Positions 17,248 through 26,261 of a stretch of DNA of 64,000 bases are shown in pieces (position 1 is the first letter of the stretch; each line of letters starts with the position of its first letter). The position numbers and the translations under genes are program-made. The DNA comes from Cytophagales bacterium Alg240-R148 (GTDB lineage Bacteria; Bacteroidota; Bacteroidia; Cytophagales; Cyclobacteriaceae), in NCBI GenBank assembly GCA_900537185.1, contig LS999830.1, positions 173,440-237,439 on the forward strand, given 5' to 3'. The notes beneath the pieces are model-generated. The model was not told the origin of the DNA. It did not search any database and was given only the letters and a program-made list of their open reading frames with translations.

Positions 17248-17643
17248 AGCAAGCTCTGATTGCCAAATGCTTCCATAAGCAGAATAGAAGTAAGTCCCAT
17301 ACAGCCCTTGGCATATGCCAAGTTTTATTAATTTATCAGATTAGATAATATTTTAACTAATTGGTTCAACTGATTAGCAGCCAGAGCATAACGCCACATT
17401 TGTTGCCATTGGCGCCTAATAATGGTGTTAATGTATCATGGGGTTGATATAAATATTTGAAGCAATTCTTTATTTTATGTATGCCTGTAAGTATATTGTG
17501 TGCAAATTATATGACTTTTCTTATTTTGTACTTGAATCAGTGGGCAACTTTTATAGGCTCAAATTTTTTAACAAAAAAAAATAAGAAGGGTGTGTACAAC
17601 ATTACTTTTAGAAACGATTAAATAAATAATAATTTTTTAAAAT
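17248..17643. other. Gene-free region of about 400 bases
   Basis: No reading frame on either strand looks coding here. It holds a 16-base perfect palindrome with a T-run at 17307-17326, and an AT-rich stretch with A and T runs just before the gene at 17644. The second half probably carries the promoter of that gene. Confidence 0.5.
17307..17326 (+). terminator. Palindromic hairpin with T-run after the PD40 lipoprotein
   Basis: The perfect palindrome CTTGGCATATGCCAAG (17307-17322) is followed by TTTT. It sits 60 bases after the lipoprotein stop and fits a short Rho-independent terminator, although a perfect palindrome could equally be a protein-binding site. Confidence 0.45.
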
Positions 17644-18309
17644 ATGAACAGGAAAGAACAACTGGTGTTTTGTAAAAAATGTACCAATAGGCAAATGGAT
17701 GCCCAACAAGGGTTTATTTGTAGCCTTACAGGAGAAAAAGCTAGTTTTGAAATGGAATGTCCGGACTTTAACCTGGATGAATCAGTTAAAGAGGTGCCTA
17801 GAGTAAACGAACCCATTGCCCAAGAAGATGTGGCACTTCAATTAAGCGAACAAGCAATTGGAAAATTAAGATTGGAGCAAAACTTTTCTAAGGCCGTTCT
17901 ATTTGGTGTTGTAGTTGGGGTAGTAGGCGCAATGCTTTGGGGATTGGTTACCGTTATTACCAATTACCAAATTGGGTACATGGCCATTGCGATTGGAGCA
18001 GGGGTTGGTGTCGCTATGAGAATAGGTGGACGCGGAATCGATCCTATTTTTGGTTTTACAGGAGCAGCTATTGCGGTTTTAAGTTGTTTCATTGGTAATT
18101 TTTTGAGCATTATCGGTTTTTTTGCCAATGAAGAAAGCATGGGGTATATTGAAACGTTACTGCAATTTGATTATGCCTACTTTTTCCCTTTGATGCAAGA
18201 AACATTTAGTGGAATGGACCTTCTTTTTTATGGAATAGCTGGTTATGAAGGGTACAAGTTCTCTTTTAGAACCATTACAGAAGAAGATGTTGAAGCTTTG
18301 GAAAAATAA
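17644..18309 (+). CDS. Membrane protein with N-terminal zinc-ribbon-like motif
   Basis: The 221-residue product begins with a Cys cluster: FCKKCTNRQMD, then FICSLTGE and MECPDF, which is a plausible four-Cys zinc site in the first 40 residues. Three hydrophobic segments follow (about 83-108, 112-128, 135-165), and the C-terminal part ends in a conserved-looking GYEGYKFSFRTITEEDV. No named family is recognised. A strong terminator follows at 18331, so this is a single-gene unit. Confidence 0.7.
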   Translation: MNRKEQLVFCKKCTNRQMDAQQGFICSLTGEKASFEMECPDFNLDESVKEVPRVNEPIAQEDVALQLSEQAIGKLRLEQNFSKAVLFGVVVGVVGAMLWGLVTVITNYQIGYMAIAIGAGVGVAMRIGGRGIDPIFGFTGAAIAVLSCFIGNFLSIIGFFANEESMGYIETLLQFDYAYFFPLMQETFSGMDLLFYGIAGYEGYKFSFRTITEEDVEALEK

Positions 18310-18330
18310 AATCTAGACACCTGAACCATT

Positions 18331-18364
18331 AAGGCTCAGAAGTAATTCTGAGCCTTGGTTTTTT
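18331..18364 (+). terminator. Rho-independent terminator
   Basis: AAGGCTCAGAA (18331-18341) pairs with TTCTGAGCCTT (18346-18356) over a 4-base GTAA loop, followed by GG and a run of six T. It is a clean intrinsic terminator for the gene ending at 18309. Confidence 0.9.
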
Positions 18365-18518
18365 GATGCCATCAATAGATTGTTGCTGTGGCGGTTAAAG
18401 CATATTGAGTTTGTGTTTCAATATACTTTTTTTGGTGTTAGATTGTCAGAAATTAGAAATGTGCTTGGTCGAGATGCTAATCAAACCCATAAGTTGTTTT
18501 CTGTCAAATTATTTTTAG

Positions 18519-19616
18519 ATGAAAATTTCAAGGCAATTAAAACTGGATTTCCAAAAAGTGGCGTTGATTACAACTGCCTATGTGGGGATAAATTTGTTTT
18601 TTTTCTTTTTTAATTATGCTCTGTTAAATTCGCCGTATTCAAAAGGCCCAACGCCACAATTTATAGCTATAAATTACTTTTATACCAACGTTTTTATTGG
18701 CGTTATAGCGGGGTTGCTTGGTGGTGTTTTGCTAGTAACCATCAACAGCCAGGTTTTTAGAAAAAGGTCGTTCAAGTTTGCGATGCTCTCCACGCTTGTT
18801 TCCTATGTTTCCATTTTTGTTTTGGTAACGTTGGTAGCCACCTTCGTTAATACAGCGGTAGAAAATGGCTGGCAAAATACTACTTACAGCCAATTCAAAA
18901 CTACTTTTGGGTATGTGATGGACGCAACATTGTTTACTTATTTTATACTTTGGGGGGGCATCACACTTTTTACATTGTTTTTGTTACAGGTCAATGATAA
19001 ATTCGGTCCAGGAATTCTGTTTAAATTTCTAGCAGGAAATTACCACCACCCGCAAAAGGAAGAAAGAATATTTATGTTTTTAGACATGCGATCTTCCACT
19101 ACCATAGCAGAAAAAATTGGAAATGAACAATACTTCAATTTATTGAAAGATTTGTTTTCGGATATAACCGATACCATTTTGAACAAAGAGGGGGAGATAT
19201 ACCAATATGTTGGAGATGAAATTGTAATTTCTTGGCCTATCCATAGAGGAGCCCGGCATGCCAATTGCCTACATTGTTTTATAGAGATCAAGGAGAATTT
19301 AAAGGCGTTAGGCCAACACTACCAGCAAAAATATGGGTTAGTACCAGAGTTAAAAGCAGGCATCCATTACGGTTTGGTTATGGCTGGAGAAATAGGGGTT
19401 ATAAAAAAGGACATCATTTATTCGGGAGATGTTTTGAATACTACGGCGCGGATTCAGGAACAATGCAATCCGTACAACGTAGATATCTTAATTTCTAAAG
19501 AAACCTTCGAATTGCTTTTAGGAACAGAAGCATTTGAGTTGCTGCCCTTAGGGAGTATTGAGTTGAGAGGAAAGGAAAATAAAATAGATTTGAATACGGT
19601 AAAGGTTTTAACCTAG
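18519..19616 (+). CDS. Four-helix membrane class III nucleotide cyclase, noncanonical active site
   Basis: A 365-residue protein with four membrane helices in the first 160 residues and a cytoplasmic class III cyclase domain (about 180-360). Metal aspartates D189 (MFLDMRSST) and D233 (YVGDEI) are present, as are the Asn/Arg of LNTTARIQ. The two purine-selecting positions differ from adenylate cyclases: Q229 replaces Lys (YQYVGD) and I300 replaces Asp/Thr (IIYSGD). Substrate choice is therefore uncertain, or the domain may be weakly active. Dimerisation is expected for activity. It is a separate unit after a terminator. Confidence 0.85.
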   Translation: MKISRQLKLDFQKVALITTAYVGINLFFFFFNYALLNSPYSKGPTPQFIAINYFYTNVFIGVIAGLLGGVLLVTINSQVFRKRSFKFAMLSTLVSYVSIFVLVTLVATFVNTAVENGWQNTTYSQFKTTFGYVMDATLFTYFILWGGITLFTLFLLQVNDKFGPGILFKFLAGNYHHPQKEERIFMFLDMRSSTTIAEKIGNEQYFNLLKDLFSDITDTILNKEGEIYQYVGDEIVISWPIHRGARHANCLHCFIEIKENLKALGQHYQQKYGLVPELKAGIHYGLVMAGEIGVIKKDIIYSGDVLNTTARIQEQCNPYNVDILISKETFELLLGTEAFELLPLGSIELRGKENKIDLNTVKVLT

Positions 19617-19920
19617 GTGCCAAGCACTTTTTTGAACGGAGCAATGGTACTTCTAAAATTGTATGGTTTTAAATAAAATCCACAGAAGCTTGGTTTAATT
19701 CAATCTATTTAAACTCTTCCATTTAAATTCGTCATTTAAATCCCTCTATTCCAAGTTTATAGGTATAAGTATGTAATGCAATTACAAAGGTAAATAAGTG
19801 CAATTTTATCCTAGTAAATTTTTGTTTTAATAGTATATTGTGGTACAAATTAATCAAAGCCTTTACAGCCAGAGTTTCATTGGGCGCAAGGGCAAGGGTA
19901 CAAAAAGCTACTGAATTGTT
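19617..19920. other. Gene-free region of about 300 bases
   Basis: No coding frame is seen. It contains three copies of ATTTAAA at near-regular spacing (19707-19740) and AT-rich sequence before the DUF900-type gene. It presumably carries that gene's promoter, although I found no clear match to the TAnnTTTG box. Confidence 0.4.
19707..19740 (+). repeat. Three direct ATTTAAA repeats
   Basis: ATTTAAA occurs at 19707, 19721 and 19734, at spacings of 14 and 13 bases. Each copy contains the palindrome TTTAAA. It may be a protein-binding array, but in AT-rich DNA this is only weakly above chance. Confidence 0.35.
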
Positions 19921-21057
19921 ATGAATACTTTAAAATTATTTTTTGCTACCAATCGCAACCACGAAGGCAGTAACCGTTGGAAACCAAAAGGTTATGGAAA
20001 AAAATTCAGTGGAGATGGACATGAAAACCTAAGGTTTGGAGAGCTTACAATGGAAGCGGACCAGCCAACCATTCAAAAACATTTGACAAAAAAATACAAA
20101 GATAATCGTGTAGGAGATGGGGAAGGTCTGTCAGGATACTTAAGTAAATGTGCTAAAAACGCAAAAATTACAGCATATGAGGACAAAACTTCGGAAGCAA
20201 AAGCAGTTATAGCACCAGACAAAAATGCATCGACACAGTTTTTTAGAAATCTAAAAAATGTTATGATGGAATCTTCCGATGTAATGGTATTTATTCATGG
20301 GTACAATGTGAGTTGGGAAGAGGCAGTAGGTAGTGCGTTGTCTTTGCAACTGACATTAAACGTCCATCGAAGTAAAGAAGATGGTTCCTTGGTTGTTGTT
20401 TTATTTAGTTGGCCTTCTGAAGGCAGTATGATGCCTTTTGCAGCTTATAAATCAGACCGTTGTGATGCGCGGGATTCTGGTAAAGCAGTGGGCAGAGCTT
20501 TACTTAAATTGCGTCATTTTTTAGCACAGTTACACAAAGACGCGGCCGACAACAATGAAGAACTTTGTAACAACGACCTGCATTTGCTTTGCCATTCCAT
20601 GGGCAACTACGTTTTACAAAAGAGTTTACAAAATAAATTAATAGGGTATAGTGGAGATGGCGTGCTCCCTAGAATGTTCCAACATGTGTTTTTGTGTGCG
20701 CCAGATGTTAACGACGATGTTTTTGAATCAGGAAAAGGGATGTCGCGTTTGCATGAAATGACCCGCCATGCAACCATATACTACAACCGAGGGGACATAG
20801 CCATGACCACTTCCAAATACACCAAGAACCTACAAGAACGCTTGGGTGGTTCAGGAAATGCACATCCAGCCTTGGTGCACAACAAAGTACATCAGGTAGA
20901 TTGCAGCGAAATTGTTCATGGATTGGTTGAACACAGTTACTACCTTTGGGCAACTGTGAACCAAGATATTTGGCAAAGTGTATCTGGCGTAGGAATGGAT
21001 GCGAAAGAGAGAAACCGCAGAAGAACGGCCCAAAACAGAGAATGGATAATGGAATAA
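19921..21057 (+). CDS. DUF900-type alpha/beta hydrolase
   Basis: This 378-residue cytoplasmic protein matches DUF900-type esterase/lipase-superfamily hydrolases. It has VMVFIHGYNVSWEEA near the oxyanion position, VVLFSWPSEGSMMPF, and the nucleophile elbow CHSMGN with S226. An acid residue lies in FLCAPDVNDDVF and a His in the C-terminal HQVDCSEIVHGLVEH region. The first 130 residues are less typical and may be a lid or binding region. The substrate is unknown. It is unlinked to neighbours by overlap. Confidence 0.85.
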   Translation: MNTLKLFFATNRNHEGSNRWKPKGYGKKFSGDGHENLRFGELTMEADQPTIQKHLTKKYKDNRVGDGEGLSGYLSKCAKNAKITAYEDKTSEAKAVIAPDKNASTQFFRNLKNVMMESSDVMVFIHGYNVSWEEAVGSALSLQLTLNVHRSKEDGSLVVVLFSWPSEGSMMPFAAYKSDRCDARDSGKAVGRALLKLRHFLAQLHKDAADNNEELCNNDLHLLCHSMGNYVLQKSLQNKLIGYSGDGVLPRMFQHVFLCAPDVNDDVFESGKGMSRLHEMTRHATIYYNRGDIAMTTSKYTKNLQERLGGSGNAHPALVHNKVHQVDCSEIVHGLVEHSYYLWATVNQDIWQSVSGVGMDAKERNRRRTAQNREWIME

Positions 21058-21266
21058 ATACTTTTTTTCCAGGGTTAAGAGGTAGAAAATCAATCATTTA
21101 ATAGGTAATAGTTGGATTGCATGCGCGGTGTTACCAAACAATACAATTATGGATCGACCTAGATATGGTATGTTTGTCTTCCAATAATGGAATGGTTCTT
21201 CGTGTTTTATTGGCAGGGCACGGTATCTTTATGGTTTATTTTTACATTTGCCAAAAGCAATAAAGT

Positions 21267-22400
21267 ATGGTTGGAATTTTTATAGGATTAGGTGCCATCT
21301 CTATAGTAGTACTTGTCAATTTTTTAATGTATTTGTGGTCGGGAAAAAGGGGTTTCAATTCGTTTTGGAATTTGATTTTGGATGTAGCTGCAGTGGTAGG
21401 CATGCCCTTGCTGTATTTGTCTGTATTGGATTTTGGCATGGACAACGATTGTTGCGACGAAAGTGCTACATTTTCTCCGGAGCATCGATGGAGCATTTAT
21501 GTGTTGATTGGATTGGCCATCGCAGCTTATTTTTATTCGGTCTATAAAAAAAATGTAGGACCTCCAATTGTAGAACTCTTGGTACATGTTCTTTTGTTAG
21601 TGGGGATAGCCCTGAATATAGTTTTGATGTTCCATTTAGACATCTTTATTGCATTGTTTGGAAACCCATCTATTATTCTCCTTTTTACTCTGGCATTATT
21701 GGAAAACCATAAAAAGTTGTTGCATGCTACGCGCAATTTTAAATCCGAAAACAATTTCTTTTTGTTGTGGATATGGAAATTGTTGCATGCAACATGGTGG
21801 GTGAAGTATCCAGTATTATTGGGTTTGGCCTTTCCTTTTATGTTGGTTTTAGCGGTAGTTCTGTTTCTTTTTGGCCACCAACCAGATGCTTTTATTTTGG
21901 CCTTTACCGATACGTACAAACATGGGTTGTCGGAGCTAGATCATTTGTGCGAAAATGTAACCTGCGGAGGGCATTACCTATGTTCTGTAGCTGCCAATGG
22001 GCATCCAGTAGTAGTGCAGCCGACGCGTTTGGGGGTCCGTGGAGGGCGGCGCATCATTTGCAATAGGCAGCTGTTGGTATCCAATGCTTTTGAAGAGCTA
22101 ATTGAGGAAAGGGCTCCAAAGTTTCATAAGGTTATTCGGCGCCATTACAATAAGGTAGGGGATTTGGTGCACAGATACTATGCTGTTTTTAATAATAAAT
22201 TGGTATCGGATGTAGTATTTGTCATAATGAAACCAGCCGAATGGTTTTTTGTTGTTATGCTTTACCTGTTCGATACAAAGCCTGAAAACAGAATTGCCCA
22301 GCAGTATTTGAACCGACAAGAACGCAAAGCAATACAAGACAACCTTCTGGGCCTGCCAGCGGTGGATAGAAAAGCGAAGGCGGAATCTCCAAAGCACTAA
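21267..22400 (+). CDS. Polytopic membrane protein (possibly DUF6688)
   Basis: The 377-residue product has about six membrane helices in its first 215 residues, a Cys pair in DNDCCDESATFSPEH, and a soluble C-terminal half with a Cys-containing segment LCENVTCGGHYLCSVAA. The pattern resembles DUF6688 proteins, which I recall from this phylum, but I am not certain. No enzymatic motif is recognised. It stands alone, 150 bases before the TldD gene. Confidence 0.7.
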   Translation: MVGIFIGLGAISIVVLVNFLMYLWSGKRGFNSFWNLILDVAAVVGMPLLYLSVLDFGMDNDCCDESATFSPEHRWSIYVLIGLAIAAYFYSVYKKNVGPPIVELLVHVLLLVGIALNIVLMFHLDIFIALFGNPSIILLFTLALLENHKKLLHATRNFKSENNFFLLWIWKLLHATWWVKYPVLLGLAFPFMLVLAVVLFLFGHQPDAFILAFTDTYKHGLSELDHLCENVTCGGHYLCSVAANGHPVVVQPTRLGVRGGRRIICNRQLLVSNAFEELIEERAPKFHKVIRRHYNKVGDLVHRYYAVFNNKLVSDVVFVIMKPAEWFFVVMLYLFDTKPENRIAQQYLNRQERKAIQDNLLGLPAVDRKAKAESPKH

Positions 22401-22587
22401 TAAAATCAACTGAAAAACAAAGAAGTGAAGAATGTTCTGGTTCCTATAACCCGTTTGGGGTAGAACATTTTGTAACGCCTCTTTTTTATCCAAGTTATTC
22501 TACCGCTCACATAAATCCGTTTCAAATCTTCATTTAAATTGAATAAACTAGGTGTATAAACTATATGTCAATTTAAATTACTACAAC

Positions 22588-24234
22588 TTGAAACGAAGAG
22601 ACTTTATGCAAATGGCTGGAATGGGTACTGCAGGTGCAATGTTGCTACCATCCTTCCCAACGATGGGCAATCCCATAGCCGAACAAGCGCTGCTCTCCCC
22701 CGGGATTGAGGTTGCCGCCAAGAAAATATTGGCTGATGTTGCACTGAATACTGCTAAATCCAGTGGCGCGTCTTATGCCGATGTGCGAATAGGTAGGTAT
22801 TTGAATCAGTTCGTTTTCACAAGAGAAGTGAAAGTTCAGAATATTGTAAATACAGAATCCTTTGGAGTTGGAATCCGCGTAATTGTTAACGGTACCTGGG
22901 GCTTTGCTTCCACCCATAACGTTACAGAAGAAGGAATTAAAATAGCAACCAACCAAGCGGTGGCCATTGCCAAAGCCAATAGTAAATTACAAACGGAACC
23001 AGTTCAACTGGCCCCGGCTAAGTCTTATGGTGAAGTAAGTTGGAAGGCCCCAATAGAAAAAAATGCTATGGAGGTGCCAATTTCAGAAAAAGTAGATTTA
23101 TTAATGTCTGCCAACAATGCAGCCATGAAAAATGGTGCCAATTTTATTACTACGGCATTGTTTTTTGTGAATGAGCAAAAGTATTTCGCTTCAACGGATG
23201 GGTCTTATATAGACCAGGATGTGCATAGGTTGTGGCCTTATATGCAAATTACTGCCATAGACAGAGAAAACAATAAATTCAAAACCAGGCAAGGCCTAGG
23301 TGCACCAATGGGTATGGGATACGAATACCTTTCGGGCAGTGATAGTGGTAAAATTGATGGTGGTGCCGGGTTGAAAATGTACAAAGACTCTTACGACCTA
23401 GTAGAAGATGCTACCATGGGTGCGGAACAAGCCAAAGAAATGTTGTCTGCGCCTTCTGTAAAACCAGGGAAATACGATTTGGTATTAGAACCAAACCACT
23501 TAGGGCTCACCATCCACGAATCGGTAGGGCACCCATTAGAGTTGGATAGGGTATTGGGATATGAAGCCAATTATGCCGGTACATCTTTTGCCACCTTAGA
23601 TAAATGGAAAACAAAGAAGTTTAAATATGGTTCAGACATCGTAAATCTTGTTGCGGATAAAACTCAAAAAGGGTCTTTAGGAGCAGTGGGTTACGACGAT
23701 GAAGGCGTACAGTGTAAAGAATGGGATTTGGTAAAAGATGGAGTATTGGTGAACTACCAAGCCATTAGAGACCAAGTGCACATGTTAGGAGAAGATGAAA
23801 GCCATGGCTGTTGTTATTCTCAAAGTTGGAACGACGTACAGTTCCAAAGAATGCCAAACGTGTCATTAAAACCTGGGGAAGACAAATACTCGGTAAATGA
23901 TATGATCAAAGATGTCGAAAAAGGTGTTTATATTATTGGACGTGGTTCTTATTCTATTGACCAGCAGCGGTATAATTTCCAGTTTGGAGGGACTTTGTTT
24001 TACGAAATTGAAAACGGAGCCATTAAAGGCATGCTCAACGATGTAGCATACCAATCCAATACCCAAGAATTCTGGAATTCTTGTTCAAAAATATGCGATA
24101 AAGATGATTACAGATTATTTGGATCATTTTTCGATGGAAAAGGGCAACCTTCACAGGTAAGTGCTGTTTCCCACGGCTCCTCGACCACAAGGTTCGATGG
24201 CGTCAACGTAATTAACACTGGAAGAAACATTTAA
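22588..24234 (+). CDS. tldD: TldD-family metalloprotease with twin-arginine signal
   Basis: A 548-residue TldD homologue. The N-terminus LKRRDFMQMAGMGTAGAMLL is a Tat-like export signal when translation starts at the TTG at 22588; a GTG at 22552 is the alternative. The zinc motif HESVGH (H310-E311-H315) is intact, and the downstream domain is typical. TldD pairs with TldE to form a protease that degrades small unfolded peptides and, in microcin B17 and other RiPP systems, processes leader peptides. The partner gene follows 10 bases later. An exported TldD would act in the periplasm. Confidence 0.92.
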   Translation: MKRRDFMQMAGMGTAGAMLLPSFPTMGNPIAEQALLSPGIEVAAKKILADVALNTAKSSGASYADVRIGRYLNQFVFTREVKVQNIVNTESFGVGIRVIVNGTWGFASTHNVTEEGIKIATNQAVAIAKANSKLQTEPVQLAPAKSYGEVSWKAPIEKNAMEVPISEKVDLLMSANNAAMKNGANFITTALFFVNEQKYFASTDGSYIDQDVHRLWPYMQITAIDRENNKFKTRQGLGAPMGMGYEYLSGSDSGKIDGGAGLKMYKDSYDLVEDATMGAEQAKEMLSAPSVKPGKYDLVLEPNHLGLTIHESVGHPLELDRVLGYEANYAGTSFATLDKWKTKKFKYGSDIVNLVADKTQKGSLGAVGYDDEGVQCKEWDLVKDGVLVNYQAIRDQVHMLGEDESHGCCYSQSWNDVQFQRMPNVSLKPGEDKYSVNDMIKDVEKGVYIIGRGSYSIDQQRYNFQFGGTLFYEIENGAIKGMLNDVAYQSNTQEFWNSCSKICDKDDYRLFGSFFDGKGQPSQVSAVSHGSSTTRFDGVNVINTGRNI

Positions 24235-24244
24235 CTTTTGAATT

Positions 24245-25561
24245 ATGGCTATATTATCAAGAGAAGAAGCTAAAAAAATAATGGAAAAAGCATTGAGCTT
24301 TTCCACTGCAGATACCTGTTCGATTTCTTTGTTTGGATCTGAATCTGGCAACATACGTTATGCCAGAAATTCAGTTTCTACTAGTGGACACCAATCCAAT
24401 ATTTCCTTGGTGGCTACTTCAAGTTATGGCAAGAAATCAGGAACAGCCACCATCAACGAGTTGGATGAAGGGTCGTTGAAAAAAGTAGTAGAAAGGGCAC
24501 AGGAACTGGCTAAGTTGGCACCTGAGAACCCAGAATTTATGGAGCCTTTAGGGCCTCAAAAATATGCGGAATCAAAAACGCATTCCAAGGCAACGGCAGA
24601 TGTTAAACCTGCTTTTAGAACTCAAGTGGCGGCAGACAGTATTTTACCTGCCAAACAAAAAGATGTGACGGCAGCTGGTTTTTTAAACGACTCGGATTCG
24701 TTTAATGCGATTATGAATTCGAAAGGACTATTTGCTTACAATAAAAGTACTAGTGTCAATTTTACCGTAACCATGCGTACCAACGATGGAAAAGGTTCGG
24801 GTTGGTCTACTAGAGATTACAACGACGTAAGCAAACTAGATGCTGCAGAAGCGTCTAAAATTGCCATTGACAAGGCAGTTATGTCAAGTGAGGCCAAGGC
24901 CATTGAGCCTGGAAAGTACACAGTGATACTAGAACCTGCTGCTTCGGTACAATTGTTAGGCAACATGTTTGGGGCTTTTAATGCTAGAACTGCCGATGAA
25001 GGTAGAAGTTTCATGAGCAAAGAAGGCGGTGGCAACAAATTAGGAGAAAAGATTGTAGACGAGAGAGTGAACATTTATTCTGATCCTCAAAATGCAGAAG
25101 TACCAAGTGCGGCTTGGGCTGGCAATGGTTTGCCACAAAATAGAGTAGATTGGATCAAAGGTGGGAAAGTTGAAAACCTATTTTATAGCCGTTATTGGGC
25201 AGAAAAGCAGGGCAAAGAACCAATGCCTGGACCAAGCAACGGAATTATGGATGGTGGTAAAGCTTCTTTGGAAGACTTAATTAAAAGTACTAAAAAGGGG
25301 ATATTGGTGACCAGGTTATGGTACATCCGTACTGTGGACCCTCAAACCTTACTGTATACAGGTTTGACACGCGATGGAACTTTTTTCATAGAAAATGGTA
25401 AAATCAAACACCCTATCAAAAATTTCCGATTTAATGAAAGCCCAATTATCATGTTGAACAACCTAGAAGAACTAGGGCAACAAGTAAGGGTGAATGGCAA
25501 TTTGGTACCTTATATGAAAATTAGGGACTTTACATTTACAAGTTTATCTGACGCAGTTTAA
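24245..25561 (+). CDS. tldE: TldE/PmbA-family protease subunit
   Basis: The 438-residue protein is the non-catalytic partner of TldD. It aligns with the TldD fold but lacks the HExxxH zinc motif (the matching segment is IEPGKYTVILEPAASVQLLGN). It has no obvious signal peptide, unlike its partner, which raises the question of whether the two meet in the same compartment or the partner's signal is not used. It is 10 bases downstream of tldD and is followed by a terminator. Confidence 0.9.
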   Translation: MAILSREEAKKIMEKALSFSTADTCSISLFGSESGNIRYARNSVSTSGHQSNISLVATSSYGKKSGTATINELDEGSLKKVVERAQELAKLAPENPEFMEPLGPQKYAESKTHSKATADVKPAFRTQVAADSILPAKQKDVTAAGFLNDSDSFNAIMNSKGLFAYNKSTSVNFTVTMRTNDGKGSGWSTRDYNDVSKLDAAEASKIAIDKAVMSSEAKAIEPGKYTVILEPAASVQLLGNMFGAFNARTADEGRSFMSKEGGGNKLGEKIVDERVNIYSDPQNAEVPSAAWAGNGLPQNRVDWIKGGKVENLFYSRYWAEKQGKEPMPGPSNGIMDGGKASLEDLIKSTKKGILVTRLWYIRTVDPQTLLYTGLTRDGTFFIENGKIKHPIKNFRFNESPIIMLNNLEELGQQVRVNGNLVPYMKIRDFTFTSLSDAV

Positions 25562-25573
25562 TTAGGAATACTT

Positions 25574-25606
25574 AACAGGTTGTGTGTTATACACAGCCTG
25601 TTTTTT
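25574..25606 (+). terminator. Rho-independent terminator after tldE
   Basis: AACAGGTTGTGT pairs with ACACAGCCTGTT (one G-U pair) over a short loop and is followed by a run of T. It separates tldD-tldE from the next operon; the next start codon is 14 bases beyond it, so some read-through or an internal promoter is needed. Confidence 0.75.
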
Positions 25607-25619
25607 AAAGAAGTAATTT

Positions 25620-26258
25620 GTGGGAAAGGAAATAAAGTATTCTAAAAAATTCTTTTTTACCCGTATTCAATACGAATCGGGAGATTGGGATACCGATCAG
25701 AGAATGCCATCCAACATTCTAAATTCTTTAGTAGAATATACCACCATCGACATTGACACCAATGAAAATATTGTTGCATTGGATGGCGATGGCATATTTA
25801 CAGCCCCATTTTGTTATTTAAGCGGGCATAAATTGGTTCAATTTTCAAAAAAAGAAAGAAACAATTTTAAAAAGTATGTTGAAAACGGTGGGTTTGTGTT
25901 TGCAGATGATTGCAACCATGATATCGATGGTTTGTTTGCCAAATCTTTTGAAATTGAAATGGGTAAAATTTTTGGCACATCGTCTTTGGTTAAGATTCCG
26001 AATGACCATGAATTATACAACTGTTTTTTTGAATTTGAAGATGGTCCACCCACTACCAGTCAGGAATTAAATGGTTGGGGAGACGATATTGTCCATGATT
26101 ATCTAAAAGCCATAGTAGTGAATGGTCGAATCGGGGTGTTGTATTCCAATAAAGACTATGGTTGCGAATGGGACTACGATTTCAGAAACAAAAGATGGTA
26201 TAAAATTGACAACACAAAATTTGGCGTGAATATCATTGTTTACGCACTAACAACATAA
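25620..26258 (+). CDS. DUF4159 protein
   Basis: This 212-residue protein starts at GTG and matches DUF4159: FFTRIQYESGDWDTD, PSNILNSLVEYTTI, FCYLSGHKLVQFS, FKKYVENGGFVFADDC and a C-terminal NTKFGVNIIVYALT. The fold is glutamine-amidotransferase-like but lacks an obvious catalytic Cys. No signal peptide is visible, so it is probably cytoplasmic. It is the first gene of the MoxR-DUF58-BatA-DUF4175 operon (3 bases to the next gene). Related clusters are common in Bacteroidota; the molecular role is unknown. Confidence 0.88.
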   Translation: MGKEIKYSKKFFFTRIQYESGDWDTDQRMPSNILNSLVEYTTIDIDTNENIVALDGDGIFTAPFCYLSGHKLVQFSKKERNNFKKYVENGGFVFADDCNHDIDGLFAKSFEIEMGKIFGTSSLVKIPNDHELYNCFFEFEDGPPTTSQELNGWGDDIVHDYLKAIVVNGRIGVLYSNKDYGCEWDYDFRNKRWYKIDNTKFGVNIIVYALTT

Positions 26259-26261
26259 TAA

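Noticed and set aside
18380-18613. 77-codon plus-strand frame before and overlapping the third cyclase
   Set aside because: It overlaps the well-supported cyclase start in another frame and its translation resembles no protein family.
20708-21097. Long minus-strand frames opposite the DUF900-type hydrolase
   Set aside because: They are antisense to a clear gene and show no domain pattern; the same holds for similar opposite-strand frames across the window.
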